From Cardinalis cardinalis (Eukaryota > Chordata > Aves > Passeriformes > Cardinalidae): a stretch of DNA of 64,000 nt. The DNA lies in NCBI GenBank assembly GCA_014549065.1, contig JACDOX010000217.1:817769-881768 (forward strand), written 5' to 3'. Made by a program: the position numbers and the translations under genes. This document shows positions 35,358 through 47,317 of this stretch, piece after piece. How positions within the stretch are numbered: the stretch's first letter is position 1; each line of letters opens with the position of its first letter. The notes under the pieces were generated by a model. That model saw only the letters and a list, made by a program, of their open reading frames with translations. It did no database searches and was not told where the DNA came from.

Positions 35358-35580
35358 CTGCACAAAGAGAGAGACAGGAACAGCTTTAGGGGGGTGGGTG
35401 CGCTGGGCAAGGGGCCAGCACTGCCCAAAAACACCCTGGTGGTGGCTGCTTGAGGGGTGTGTTTATTTTAGGATCTTAAACACTGTTGGTGTCCCTCTGC
35501 TCCCCACCAGCACAGGATGGGACNCTCACAGGAGCTGTTGGAAGCACACAAGGTACACAAGGTCCACACAGGAACACAAG

Positions 35581-35642
35581 AATTGCAGCCAAATTNATAA
35601 AGTNTCCTCTGAATTGCAGCCAAATTNATAAAGTTTCCTCTG
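35581..35642. repeat. 31-bp tandem duplication
   Basis: Two adjacent copies (35581-35611, 35612-35642) begin AATTGCAGCCAAATT and end AAGT-TCCTCTG. An N occurs at the same internal position in both, plus one more in copy 1. Confidence 0.92.
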
Positions 35643-36716
35643 AATTCTCCATTTGAAGAGGGGACTGGCATCCCCCATACCGAAGATACAAAAGACGTTG
35701 AAAGAAGAGCTCATTAAAGCTCCAGGGTTGATCTCACAGAAACCCTTTGCCCCCAGAGCAGCTGGGAGCAGATGTCCAGCAGAAAAAGCCTCNCCAGCAT
35801 CATTATGGCTGTGAAATCCCCTGGATGCCCCTATCCCACCCAGTCACTCCATGACTCCCAGNCTATGGAGAGCCCTTTAGGGAGAAACACGAGGCAAAGA
35901 GTTGCTTGCAAAGAGGGGGAGACTGCTCNTTGCCCTGAAACCCTACGGGCCACACCATGCCTCTTGATCTCCACCTATTTCTTAGCTAAGAAAAGCTAAG
36001 GCTGGACAACAAGGAGGCTCTTGAAACCCAAACTGCAAGCCAGCTCTGACCATGAGCCCTGCCTCNCCCCCTGGCATGCTCCCCAGCAGATTTATTCCCT
36101 TGTAAAGCAGACAGACTGCAACTGAAATCTGATTACNGAAATCAGCGTTTTCCCCAAATCACTCCCCTAATCCTGTTTCTCTATTTTGCTGCTTTGCTTG
36201 TGAATGCAAACANCCAAACTCACCATTTGCACAATCCAAAGAGCACAAAACACTGATCTGGTACCATCCAGTCAAAGCCAATTGTGATGTTTAAGGATGA
36301 TAGATGAAAATATTCCACTAGGTATTAACCCNTATGCTGAACTGATATGGCTGCTCTTCCCAGCTCCTGAATCCTCCTGTCCATGTTTACTGGGATTAGA
36401 GCTTGCAGTGGTGTTAAGAGTAGCTCATTTAAAGGCCAGCTGGCTGGTAAAGAAAAATCACCTTCTATTATTTTATGAGGACAAAGTTCATCCAGAGTGC
36501 AAAGCCAAGATTGGGAATCAATACATTTTCTGAAGATTTACTGCTCCCAAGGGTGCCTGGCCCAGTCTCCAGCTTTCTGTGGGATATCAATGGAATCATA
36601 ATTTACNGCTTACTGGTAACTTCATCATAAACCTCTGGGCAGCCCAGTGACCAAGTGAAAACCGTCAGATAGGAAAGTAAACATTTCAGAGTGTCAAAAT
36701 AACACATGATTTGTGA

Positions 36717-36935
36717 GCAGGGTTGGATGGGATACTGGGAAGGAATTCTTGGCTGAGGGTGGGCAGGCCCTGGCACAGGGTGCCCAGAGCAGCTGNGGCT
36801 GCCCCTGGATCCCTGGCAGTGCCCAAGGCCAGGCTGGACAGGGCTTGGAGCAGCCTGGGNCAGTGGGAGGTGTCCCTGGCAGGGGGTGGAATGAGATGGT
36901 CTTTAAGGTGCATTCTGAACACATTGTTGTGTGAC
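36717..36935 (+). mobile_element. CR1 LINE 3' fragment
   Basis: Sense: 'gggttggatgggatactggg', 'ggcacagggtgcccagagca', 'gccaggctggacagggcttg', 'gagcagcctgggncagtggg', then a diverged 'ggtctttaaggtgcattctg'. Confidence 0.9.
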
Positions 36936-38317
36936 TCTGTGATTTTTATCTANCACAACCTCAGCTGTCCCTGACCCTGACACAGCCAGGAGTGCTGGCT
37001 GCAGTGACAAACTCTGTGCTGGGAGGACACCGGGGCACTGTTGGCACAAAGATCAAACGAGGGNTCAGAGCAGCATGAAAGCAGCTAAGCACATTCACCA
37101 GGTATGATTTCTTCAGGAATAATTGCCCTTCCCTGAGGTGATGGTTAATGCTGCAGCAGCAGGCTCGGGTACACACCCAGGCAGGAGCAGCAGCAAGTAC
37201 AGGCAGAGGCTCCTGCCCTGGCCAGGACGCAGCACACACCATCACACCTCCCTGCTCCTCTGCAAGCCCTGCAATTAACACAGCCCTAATGACAGGCAAC
37301 ACAGCAAAGTGCTGCCAAGCTGGCAGCCACCACCACCGCCGGCGTCGGGGCCGGGGCGCNTGCAGGTATCAGCAGCTTCAGCCGCTGCTTGGCTGGGTTT
37401 TGGAACCCTCCCCATGGAGAAACTGCAGCAAAGAGGGAAACTTTCCAGTGCAATGTGATCTCTGGCTCCCCATCCTGCCTCCCAGGGCTCCTGACGCACG
37501 GCCCTGCCCTGTCACATCCTCTCCATGCANACAAGTGCCATGGGACACAAGCTGCAGGGCCAGGGTGGACCCTACTGATGCTGAGGAGGAAACCACTGTG
37601 TATTTATAGACTGCGTGCTTTCACACACACACTCACATGCTAATAAAAAGATGCTCTGCAGGGACCATTAATTACTTTAAGAAATGTATTTCCTCGTTTG
37701 CAATCAGATAAAGGAACTATCTTCATCATGATGTCGAGGTTAAGTTTGGACTCGAGCCACGGCCACTGGGATTGACACNATCTCCTGAGCTTTATGAAAA
37801 GCCCCCAAGAAACTCTAGGGCACAGAAATCCCCAAATTTTAGCAAACCCTGCTTTTCACATGGTTGAAAGCACAGACCNAGCAGAAGCCTCACGTGATCT
37901 TTGCAGTGGCAGAGGTGGGAAGAGGTTTCTCTCAGAGCTGCTTTCTAGACAGTATCACACCTATGGAGTGTCTGGCTTGGAAAAAAATTAAGTGGAACGA
38001 TTCAACTCTCATCCACAGGCTTGGAAGATAAATTCTAGGGAGCAAACATGCTCCTTGTGAGGCACAAGCACAGCCTTAGAGCTGCTCGTGGGGGACAAAC
38101 AGCCCTTCCCTGCAGGGAGGTCTCACACATGACTGGTAACACAGCAGGCTAAGCACCACTCAGAGCCATGCCCTGCTCACCTGCTACACTGAACTGCATG
38201 GAAAAGACCTCAGGATTCAGCAAACTGTCTGCCAGATGCTCTGCCATGGCTGGAGGGAGNATGAGCAGTGACCAGTATCACATCCCCATGCAAATGATGC
38301 AAACCTTCCCCACAGGA

Positions 38318-38482
38318 AGGGTTGCCAAGCCTGGAGTGCCCATCCCTGGAGGGATTTAAAAGCCCTGGGGATGTGGCACTTGGGGACATGGGTTAGTGGT
38401 GGCCTGTGCTGGGGGAACAGCTGGACTCCATGACCTCAGAGGTGTTTTCCAACCCTACCAACTCCAGGATTCCACGGTCTGA
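38318..38482 (+). mobile_element. CR1 LINE 3' fragment
   Basis: Sense: 'ggaagggttgccaagcctgg', 'catccctggagggatttaaa', 'gatgtggcacttggggacat', 'ggttagtggtggcctgtgct', and a tail 'ggtgttttccaaccctacca'. Confidence 0.88.
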
Positions 38483-38984
38483 CCCCCAGAAATGCTCCTT
38501 GTGGAGATGCCTGAGGATCAGCACCACACAGATTTCCGCTTGCTGTGGGATCACCACCCCTCTGCACAGAACACATTCAACCCCTGTCCAGCTCAATAAT
38601 CCATCTCCAGCCACACACACTGACATAAAACCTATTTACAGTGGAAAGGGCACAGGGAACGAGGAGCTGGAGCTGTGTTTTGCATACTGATACACCTCAC
38701 AAGCAGAGCAGTGAGAATTCTCTCAGAATATAAATCACCTGCCCCTGCTGAATTTTTAATGCTGATCAAAGTGAGGAAGCCATGACCCAAGCAGGACCCC
38801 ACTCCCCAGCCCTGCCCCTGCACCATTCCTTGTGCTGTGCTGGAAAAAAAAGGCTGAGCAAGGAGCCTCTGAGATTTCTGGAGTTTATTCAATGCAGGTT
38901 AGACCCACGTGTCTGAAGAACCAAAGCTAATCCTGTTGGATTTTCTGCTCCTTTCTGACCCAGAGATGGGGTAACTGAGAGGTG

Positions 38985-39360
38985 TTTTAAAAAATTTTAT
39001 TCCATTTTCAGTCTCATGAGAAGGGTGAGACAATACAGATGTTATAATTCACACCATCACAATCAGAAGCTATTTCCTAATTACAATACACTATAAATGT
39101 AGTCCTACTACAACTAAGTGTAAGTCCTACTACAATACAATATTTATAGCTCTATTTCTCTAAAGTATCTAAGCTTATTTACAAAGCCATCCTTTGAAAT
39201 TTGTTTTTAGTTCCATTTTTCTCTTAATGTCTGTCCTATTCTATAGTATTTCTATGTCAACATTTCTTATCTCAAAGTTTACATACAAATATACACTATG
39301 TAAAACTTGTGTCAAATTTTTAAAATTTTCTACAAATCCATTTCCCACATAATCCCTCTG
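38985..39360. repeat. AT-rich block, possible LTR or old retroelement
   Basis: An AT-rich, repeat-like stretch with internal near-duplications (GTAAGTCCTACTACAA next to GTAGTCCTACTACAACT at about 39098-39137). A - strand AATAAA lies near its left edge. Its composition resembles avian retroviral LTRs, but I cannot name a family and the call is tentative. Confidence 0.35.
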
Positions 39361-40606
39361 NGCCAAACCCTGAGCATGATTCTAGGGCTCCACCACCATC
39401 CCACTGTCACCAGTGACACAGAAATTCCCTCCACCATGCACACCTTGATTTCTCTGTGCATCAGGCCAGGCACAGCACAGCTGGTCATCCCCTCCCAAAC
39501 CCCACAGGGGCTACAAAGAATTTGGGGGAAAAGCCAAAACTGGTGACNGTAATTGAAAATTGTGGGGTTTAAGGCTTTCTGCAAGCATAACATGGCAATA
39601 TTCACCCAAAATAAAAATCATGCCTCCCACTTCTTAGAAGTGATTTGGGCTNCACTGAATCTCCTCATGGCACAGCCTGTCTCACCCTCAGGGCTTTGGA
39701 CAATGCCAAGGAGTACATCTTCAATTTCTTGATTTATTGTCTTAGGAATTTGGAAAAAATCCATGAAGTCTATTATTTGCATGTAGCTCAGTCAGGGTTT
39801 ATTTCCTCACTCAGGCAATAATTTGTCTTCTGCAACAGGGCTGAGCAGGCTCAGCTCTGGGCAGCTCATTCCCCTTGCTTGAGTCTATGTTATTAGAGAA
39901 TATTGAGCTTATTTATGGGGTGAAAACCTCCAATAAATGTGAAAGATGCCATTCAGGGCCCAAGAAGAAATCTTTACACTCTGGAAATGCCCCATGGACT
40001 AGTCCTGAGCCAACAGCATCACGAGTCAGCACAGGTGGCTTTCAAAGGATGGAATTTGCACGGAGGCAGCTGCCTCAGCATCGTCCCCTGGGACTGTGTC
40101 AAGAGCAGAGAGCTGCCCCAGGATGCCCAGCCTCGGGAGGAGAAAGGCTGCAGCCCTGCCCGTGCCACCCTGAGCCTGCAGTCCGTTCCTCCTGCTCCAC
40201 AGGGTGCTGGAAGGACAAACACCACCCAGGGCTCTCACAGCGCTCCACTCCTGCACAACTCCTGCCTGGCAAAACCTTGTGCTGCCCCATGCTGCAGGTA
40301 CTCAGAGACTGCCAGCCAGAGCAAAGGAGCAAGGAAATGCCTTCCTCTGGCTCTGCTTGCACCCAGGCTGGGCTTCTCCAGGGCTAGCTAGGCAAGGACA
40401 CACTTTCAGCACTAATTAGCAAGAAAAGGACTTGCCTGCATGTAACACAGCCAAGGGGGAGCAGTGTGTGAGGTGAGCATGGCTCCATGGTCTGCACAGC
40501 CCCAGGAACCACAATCACCCCAGTGCCTGTGAGGAACAGCCCAGGAACTCAGGGTCTCACAGCACAGCCCAGAGCTCACCTNTCCTGCAGTGCAGGACAG
40601 CCTGGA

Positions 40607-40698
40607 TGGATAAAACCTTTAAGACTGCAGAACCCTCGTGTGAANCCCAACAANATGATCACTTAGAACCTTCCAAAGACTGAAATTTTCTCCCTGAA
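40607..40698. repeat. Dispersed duplicate, copy 1 (partner 42793-42884)
   Basis: It shares TTTAAGACTGCAGAACCCTC, GTGTGAA, CACTTAGAACCTTCCAAA and TGAAATTTT with 42793-42884 at a constant offset of 2186 bases and no net indel. Two N bases occur in this copy. Confidence 0.9.
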
Positions 40699-41144
40699 CT
40701 ACAGCCAGGCTAGGAAATCCATAGCCAGAAGGAGCTCGAGGTCTCCCAGGACAGCACCCATCCCATGGGGCCACGTTAGCAACCGAAACTGCCCCGTGCA
40801 GCCACCACGGATGGAGCCTGAGATAATCCTCACTGCCAGGAACCACAGCCACACCAGGCTCCTGCCCACAGCCATAAATGAATTACCAAGCAAACAAAAC
40901 TCTTCTTTCAACCCCATCCCCTGCTCCACGAGCCTGGGCACTGCCTCAGCCTGACACCAAAGTCACACAAGGCAGAGGGTCCCCTGCACCCCTGCACCCC
41001 AAACCACACATCCAAACACCCCCAAATCCCCAGGGAGAGCCTCAAGTCCAAGCTCATGCCCAGATCTACGTGCTTGGGTTGAGCCTCAACTGCAGGCAAG
41101 CACTCACAAGAAAAGGAATAAGGAATTAAGGAAAATTACACAGC

Positions 41145-41332
41145 AACTACCTGGGTAAAAGGTTTATTGCCCCCGTGCTCCTAGGGAACAGGAGTGGCAG
41201 GGGAGGGAGTCCTGGGCACAGCAGCAGCAGAAGCACTGAAAGGACAGGGCAGGGGCAGAGGTGCTTTGTCTCAACATCTTTAGCTCGAAGGAAATGGTGC
41301 TGGCAGTGACTTTGCCTTTTCCTCCCTGGCAA
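41145..41332 (-). other. Candidate terminal exon (alternative FAM53B or lncRNA)
   Basis: On the - strand a long pyrimidine tract (about 41360-41335) ends in TTTTCAG, with AG at plus 41333-41334. About 165 bases later there is a canonical AATAAA (plus TTTATT, 41163-41168). That combination is what a short terminal exon looks like. It lies inside the FAM53B 5' intron in the same orientation, so it could end a truncated FAM53B transcript or an independent non-coding RNA. The coding frame inside is unremarkable. No transcript evidence is visible. Confidence 0.35.
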
Positions 41333-41429
41333 CTGAAAAGGAAAAGAAGAAAGCAAAATTAGTCANTGCAAAACAGCCACCAGCAAGAGAGGGGTGCAAG
41401 CAAGGAGCCCTGGGAAGCAGCAGGACAGG

Positions 41430-41568
41430 GGGGATGGCTTCAAACTGAANGAGAGCAGGCTTGGATTAGATATTAACAAAAATTCTTCCCTGTGAGGNTG
41501 GTGAGGGTCCAGCACAGGTTACCCAGAGAAGTTGTGGCTGCCCCATCCCTGGAAGTGNGGGCCATGCA
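41430..41568 (+). mobile_element. CR1 LINE 3' fragment
   Basis: Sense: 'gatggcttcaaactgaanga', 'gagcaggcttggattagata', 'gttacccagagaagttgtgg', ending 'cccatccctggaagtg'. It represents an internal part of the CR1 3' end; the terminal bases are missing. Confidence 0.85.
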
Positions 41569-42202
41569 GACAGAGCCTACAGCTGATCCCAGTCCCAGTG
41601 ACCACAGAAATTGCACATTTCCTCTGAGCAATTGTTGCCTATTCCACTCATTATTCCACTGCCACCTCTGAGCAGTATTTCCATGGAAGTATTGTCCCTG
41701 GGAGGGTTGTCCCTGGAGAAGAGCAGCTGAAGCAGCAGCAGCAGTCCAGCCTGCTGGTCCATCTCACCTTTCTGTGGGTTTCCCCCGCCGCCCCAGTTGT
41801 GAGATTTATTNCAAGAATTTGCAGTGGTCTGTGAGACACCGTGAGTGTTGGCCACGCTCCCAAAAGCTGAGGAATTGCTGAATTGAGAATTGCTTTGGCT
41901 GCTTGATCTCAACAAGTAGGGATGCTGAACAAGGCAGCACGGTCTGGGTTTACTTTTAATTACTGCTCAGAGCATGCTGCCCTAGTAAACAGACACAAAA
42001 AANCAATTCTTGTTCCTTCCTTATATTCTTTTCCCATATACAGCCTGAGATGCCTGAGCTGAAGTCAGCCCCAGCACACTGCTGTTACTGACTCACTTCT
42101 CAAGCATAAACAGCTTCCANTAGCTCATGAACCCTCAGAGTACCTGTATCAAACAACCTCCATCTGCTTACAGACACACAATGATGCCCTCAGGGCTGGA
42201 AC

Positions 42203-42415
42203 CACTGAATGGTTTGGCTTGGAAGGGACCTTAAATCTCATCTCATTCCAAACCCCTGCCATGGGCAGGGACGCCTTCCATGTGTCCAGGTTGCTCCAAG
42301 CCCTGTCCAGCCTGGCCTTGGGCACTGCCAGGGATCCAGGGGCAGCCCCAGCTGCTCTGGGCACCCTGTGCCAGGGCCTCACACCCTCAGGTAGGGGAAT
42401 TCTCAGCCAGCCCAG
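42203..42415 (-). mobile_element. CR1 LINE 3' fragment, antisense
   Basis: Antisense: 'ctgaatggtttggcttggaa', 'gccatgggcagggacgcctt', 'gttgctccaagccctgtcca', 'gcactgccagggatccaggg', and 'caccctgtgccagggcctca'. Confidence 0.92.
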
Positions 42416-42792
42416 GCTTCCCTGCTGGCTCCAGAGCTCTCAGGGTCCCTGTGAGAAGCAAATCCTGGAGATGCAAGGCAAGTTCAGCACTGACTGTAGC
42501 ACTGCTGCTCATCAGTGACCACTAAAACCCCAGCCAGATGAAGCAGGAGCAGGATCTNGGACATCTCACTGGGTAATTGGGGAACACTTGCCAAGACCCA
42601 CAACACCANCATCGCTGTCAGAGCCAATCTGGATGCTGCTTGTAAGTCAGATTTCTCCCTTCTGCAAGGCTGAGATGGCAAAGAGGTAGAGGCTGACAGC
42701 CCTTATGGACATGCCTGGATCTAAAGCAGGAAAATCCTGGATGCGTGGATCACCTGCCAGACTCCACGTTATCTTCTACCACCTCCCCTTCA

Positions 42793-42884
42793 TGGATAAA
42801 TACTTTAAGACTGCAGAACCCTCGTGTGAAGCCAAACAAAATGGTCACTTAGAACCTTCCAAAAATTGAAATTTTTTCCCTTGA
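42793..42884. repeat. Dispersed duplicate, copy 2 (partner 40607-40698)
   Basis: Same sequence as 40607-40698 at an offset of 2186 bases, with about ten scattered differences. Confidence 0.9.
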
Positions 42885-44261
42885 CTCAGCAGGCAGTATG
42901 AAAACAATTTCAGTGGATGGTGTCTGTGCCCACACGGGGTGACACACGTGCCTGCTGTCACCTGCACATCCCACACTGTTTGCATTAGACCAAAGTACTC
43001 TGGCTCTTGGGCAGGCTCTGGGGGCTCATTCCTCAGCTGAGAAATGGCTTTCAAAGAGCTCCTGAAAGACAAACCTGGAGCCTTTGTTAATCCTCCTAGC
43101 GACCCAAAGGCACTTTCCATGCTGTTTGTCCACCCGTTGCCACCAACACCAGCCAGAGGAAGGCCCAGGGCAGGGAGGGAAGGAGCCCTGTGGGATCAGG
43201 AAACCTTTGCCCACACTGCCACATCCATGTCCCCATAAATTTCTGACCCTGCACCTTCCATAAATCTCTTTAGGGCAGGAGCAGCCCAACACCTGTGGGT
43301 CGTCTGAACGAGGGGGAATTTGGCAGACCGAGGAGCAAACTCGCCTCGCCCCGCAGCTTNGCAGCCTTGTTTTCCTCGGGTTCATTAAACACACAACAAT
43401 CTGCTACCAGAAGATGCTTCCTACGTGCAGGGGCTGCCAAGGAGCCGGGTTTGTGGCTCTGGTGGAGATGGGGGAATGTGTGATGAGCACAGTTCTTGGT
43501 GCAGCAGGGCNAGGAGAGGACGGGCTGCACCCACCCTGCCTCCCCCAGCCACAAAGGTTAGGCAAAGGTTATCCCTGGTGTCAGAGCCATCCTGCAGGTG
43601 GTTTTGGGTAGCTACAATGGGGACAGGGCAGGAGGAGAGTGGGACAAGCAGGAGATGCCAGCCAAGGATGTCATCCTGCAGCATCATCCCAACTGGGATG
43701 ACTGTGCTGCATCCAGATGGAGGCACCGGGCTCTGCCAGGCTGAGCAGAGCCCTGGGCAGGGGGCACCCCTGGTCCTGNGGAAACTGGGGGTTCCCACTG
43801 CTGCTGGGCCCAGGCACGCAGGGAAGGCCCTGCCAACAGCCAGCCTCAGGCAGACTGGGCTGCTGCTGTGATGGGGAACAGCACTGGAGGCTGTGCCTGC
43901 CCTCAAAGGAAGTCTTTGGCGAGGGAGAAGTCAAAGCAAACACCCACTCACGGTGTTTACCTGCCTAAATCAAAGCCAAAGCAGCTCTGAAACGTGCCCA
44001 ACAGCATTTCCACAGAGTCATTCATGGAGAGCTTGGACTTGGCCTTCAGCTGGTGTTTTTAATATCCAGGGAGACGCTTGCGAGGCTGGGATAATACAGA
44101 ATCTGTTGCTGTAAAACACACTCAGGGCTCCTGAGAGGTGTCAGCAGCACGCAGAGCCCAAACCTTCTGCAGGTTTGGCTCCATCAGGGGTCCCTGAGGG
44201 CCAGCAGTGAGATGCTTCCCATGGGGAACAGCTCCAGCAAGCCTGAGGTACCAACTTGGTT

Positions 44262-44436
44262 GCTCCAAGCCCTNTCCAGCCTGGCCTTGGACACNTCCAG
44301 AGATCCAGGGGCAGCCACAGCTTCTCNAGGCTTTACTGTTTTTCTNAGTTAACAGAGAGTCTACAANCCCCAAAATGGATATTTCTAATGCTTTCTGTAT
44401 CTTTATAATTATAATGGCNCTTCAGCTTTGGCACAC
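44262..44436 (-). mobile_element. CR1 tail plus unknown flank, copy 1 (partner 47143-47317)
   Basis: About 75 bases of antisense CR1 ('gctccaagccct' to 'gggcagccacagct') are followed by about 100 bases of non-CR1 sequence (CTTTACTGTTTTTCT, AACAGAGAGTCTACAA, ATGGATATTTC, TAATTATAATGGC). The whole 175 bases recur at 47143-47317 with no indel. Confidence 0.85.
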
Positions 44437-46487
44437 GAGGTACCCACCAGGGGACTGCCCAGCCAGAGAAGTAATGCCCACAGAGGATTCCCATGGAGCA
44501 GGGCAGGATGAGCTCCACTGCAGCTTAGCAGCCATAAAAGCCCAGGTTTTGCAGCCCATTTTGGAGGTGAGGAAANTTTTTAAAAAGTAAGTGGAAATGC
44601 AAACAGCCCCTGGTTTTATTTGGGCTGGCAGGAGCACAGTTCTGTCCTTCACTCCTCGAGCTCATTTAGGACAGCATGAATAGGCANTAATAAAGGGGGA
44701 ACATAAATTTAAAACCTGCATTTCCCACCCTATAGGTCTCCACCTCTGGATAGTCCCCATATATCCCTCTTTCTCTCACAGCACTGGTGAAAATCAGGAG
44801 AGGAACAGATTCCCTTGTGCCACAGAAAGGGGAAGCCCAAAGGACAGATGGGCTGGCCCCAGCACCAGCGTGGTGTGAAGCACAAAGGCCANTCCTGAAA
44901 CAGCATCCCGAGGAGAGCTGACCTAAATGCTGCATCCCACCCCTGCTCCAAAGCTGCCAGGAAGGGAACCACGCCAGGTATTCTGTCAGGGCACAAACAT
45001 GAATGATTGCCCAGGACAAATAGGGCAGCAAAAACGTCCACCTTCATCACATGGAAAAAACGTGCATCAACTTGCAACCCTAATGAGCAANGGGATTAAT
45101 GAATCCTGGAATTTGTAAATCATTATGGAGTGCCTAAAATAAGGCCAGCACCTTAAATGAATGAGAGTGCTGGTTAAACAGCAGGTTCTGTTAGAAAACA
45201 AGACACAGGGGATTTTATAGATATTAAGGACAGTAAGAAGTCGCACTGACAACAACAGAAAGAATGGTGGAATCACTCTTCAGGATGCAGAAAAGGAAGA
45301 AATAGACAATATAAACATCACTGTCCTGAGCAGAAAGGAAAACAACACAGTCACATTTGTCAGGAGTAACCTGGGATGATATTAAACAGCAGGCACTAAA
45401 TATAGATCCTTCTTAAACAACAGCTCCAAATAAATTTACACCTTCAGTTTTATAAGATCATGCAAAAAGCCCTGTGAGCCATCAGTGTGGATGGTCCCTG
45501 AGCACAGGCACAAGCCAGGCTGGTAAATGTGGTGGGTGAGACCTCGAGCCCAGCAAGGCTCTGNTTTCAGTGCAAGGTCAGGGAGTCAGGAATCACAATT
45601 ACAGCACCAAGGAAAGAGCTCTCCCCTCACCTGAAGCCTTTGTGCAGGTGAAAGGGAGCACTGGTATAAAACACCTCATTAAAGTGCACAGGAGTGGATG
45701 ACAGCTACTGATAACCCTTTACTGGCACATCTCAAACAGAGCTGCAGGTCACTGGTGACACTGGCTGCAGCAGAAACTGCACTGCCACCCTATGCCATGC
45801 AACGTTTCTGGCAGCAATTGGGAAGGAAACAGGAAAACCAGTGCTCTGTAAGTGACTGAGGCCAGCAAAGTGCTAAATACAGAGAGCAGCATGGTGATAC
45901 AGAGAAGAGAGAAGCAACCAGCACAGTTGGTGACAGAGATGTTAAGATACACCCTAAAAAATCAAATTGCTTAAAAGCCACTCACCTCAAAGGCAGGGGC
46001 ACAAGCTCAGGCTCCTGCATGGTGCAGTAGCTTCCCCAGCAATGCAGGGAGATGTCCAGAGGCTGGATCTGTCTGGGGCCTCCAGGAGGAGAAGGGGTGG
46101 CACAGCCTCTGTGCTCTGCACTCCATGGAGCCTCCCCCCACCTCTCACCAAGGTCTGGAGGGGACTCCAGGAGTAACTGGGGGGCCTCAAGGCTCAGGTA
46201 CAGCACAAGACAGGGGGAGCGTGGAGTGGGAGCTGCTGAGGATGTCCTGGCTGCCTCAGAGAGGGCAGGAGGAGCTGAGCAGGACGCTCAGACCAGCAGT
46301 GGGACCCCTCCCAGCCCAGCAGGAAGATGGAGCTGTGCAGACCCAGACAAGGGCAAAGTGCAATTCTTTCCTGAACAGCNCAGACAATAATCATTGCAAT
46401 AAACTACAGCATCACAATGGCTGCACAGGGGCTCTCAGCCAGTGCTACAGCTTTATCTCTGCACTGGGNGCCTTTCTGAGAGACACT

Positions 46488-46560
46488 GAATCATAGAATC
46501 ATTAGTGGGAAAGACCTTTAAGATCACTGAGTCTGCTCTAGCAAGAATTAACTCCAAAAA
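46488..46560 (-). mobile_element. Short CR1 3' end, antisense
   Basis: 'tgaatcatagaatcattagt', 'gggaaagacctttaagatca' and 'ctgagtctgctctagc' are a CR1 terminus in antisense. Confidence 0.8.
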
Positions 46561-47049
46561 TTACTAGAAATGGTGATGCACAGAGCAGTCCCCGAAGCAG
46601 AGCTCTCCTGGCTCACTGCCCTACACCCCAAGTGAGCTGTTGCACCCCATGCCCAGCAGCCCCCATGTCCCAGGGGGGATGTGCAGGGTCAGGGGGTGGC
46701 CTGACACAGCAGCTCCTCCACAGGCTGGCCTGGCTCTTGTCCAGCTCCTCTTGAGCTGCCACCTTCCTGGTGTGTCATGGGGCTCACAGGGCATGGACAG
46801 CACAGCCCATCTCACTGCAGGGCTGGAAATTTTCTTNAAATTGAGTTTCAAATGCTTACATCTGAAACCACCACAGGGAAAATAATTTCTACCAACAACA
46901 CAAACCACGCACAACCGAAAATGTGGGTGAGAGTTTCTAAATGAAACATTTACATTTTGGCAATGTGCATCTTCATTCAGGATGCTTTCACTCTGAGAAG
47001 CACCATCCATTGCACTGCATCTCATTTATAGCACAACTGACAGTCCAGA

Positions 47050-47317
47050 AATCACAGAATGGCCTGGACTGGNAGGGACCTTGAAGAGCATCTCATTCTA
47101 ACCCCTTGCCATGGCCAGGGACAAATTCCACCATACCAGGNNGCTCCAAGCCCTGTCCAGCCTGGCCTTGGACACTTCCAGAGATCCAGGGGCAGCCACA
47201 GCTNNTCTAGGCTTTACTATTTTTCTCAGTTAACAGAGAGTCTACAAACCCAAAAATGGATATTTCCAATGCTTTNTGTATCTTTATAATTATAATGGCT
47301 CTTCAGCTTTGGCACAC
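47050..47317 (-). mobile_element. CR1 LINE 3' fragment plus unknown flank, copy 2
   Basis: 47050-47215 is an antisense CR1 tail ('atcacagaatggcctggact', 'ccatggccagggacaaattc', 'gccttggacacttccagaga'). From 47143 rightward it duplicates 44262-44436, including about 100 bases beyond the CR1 part. The CR1 terminal segment (47050-47142) is present only in this copy. Confidence 0.88.
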
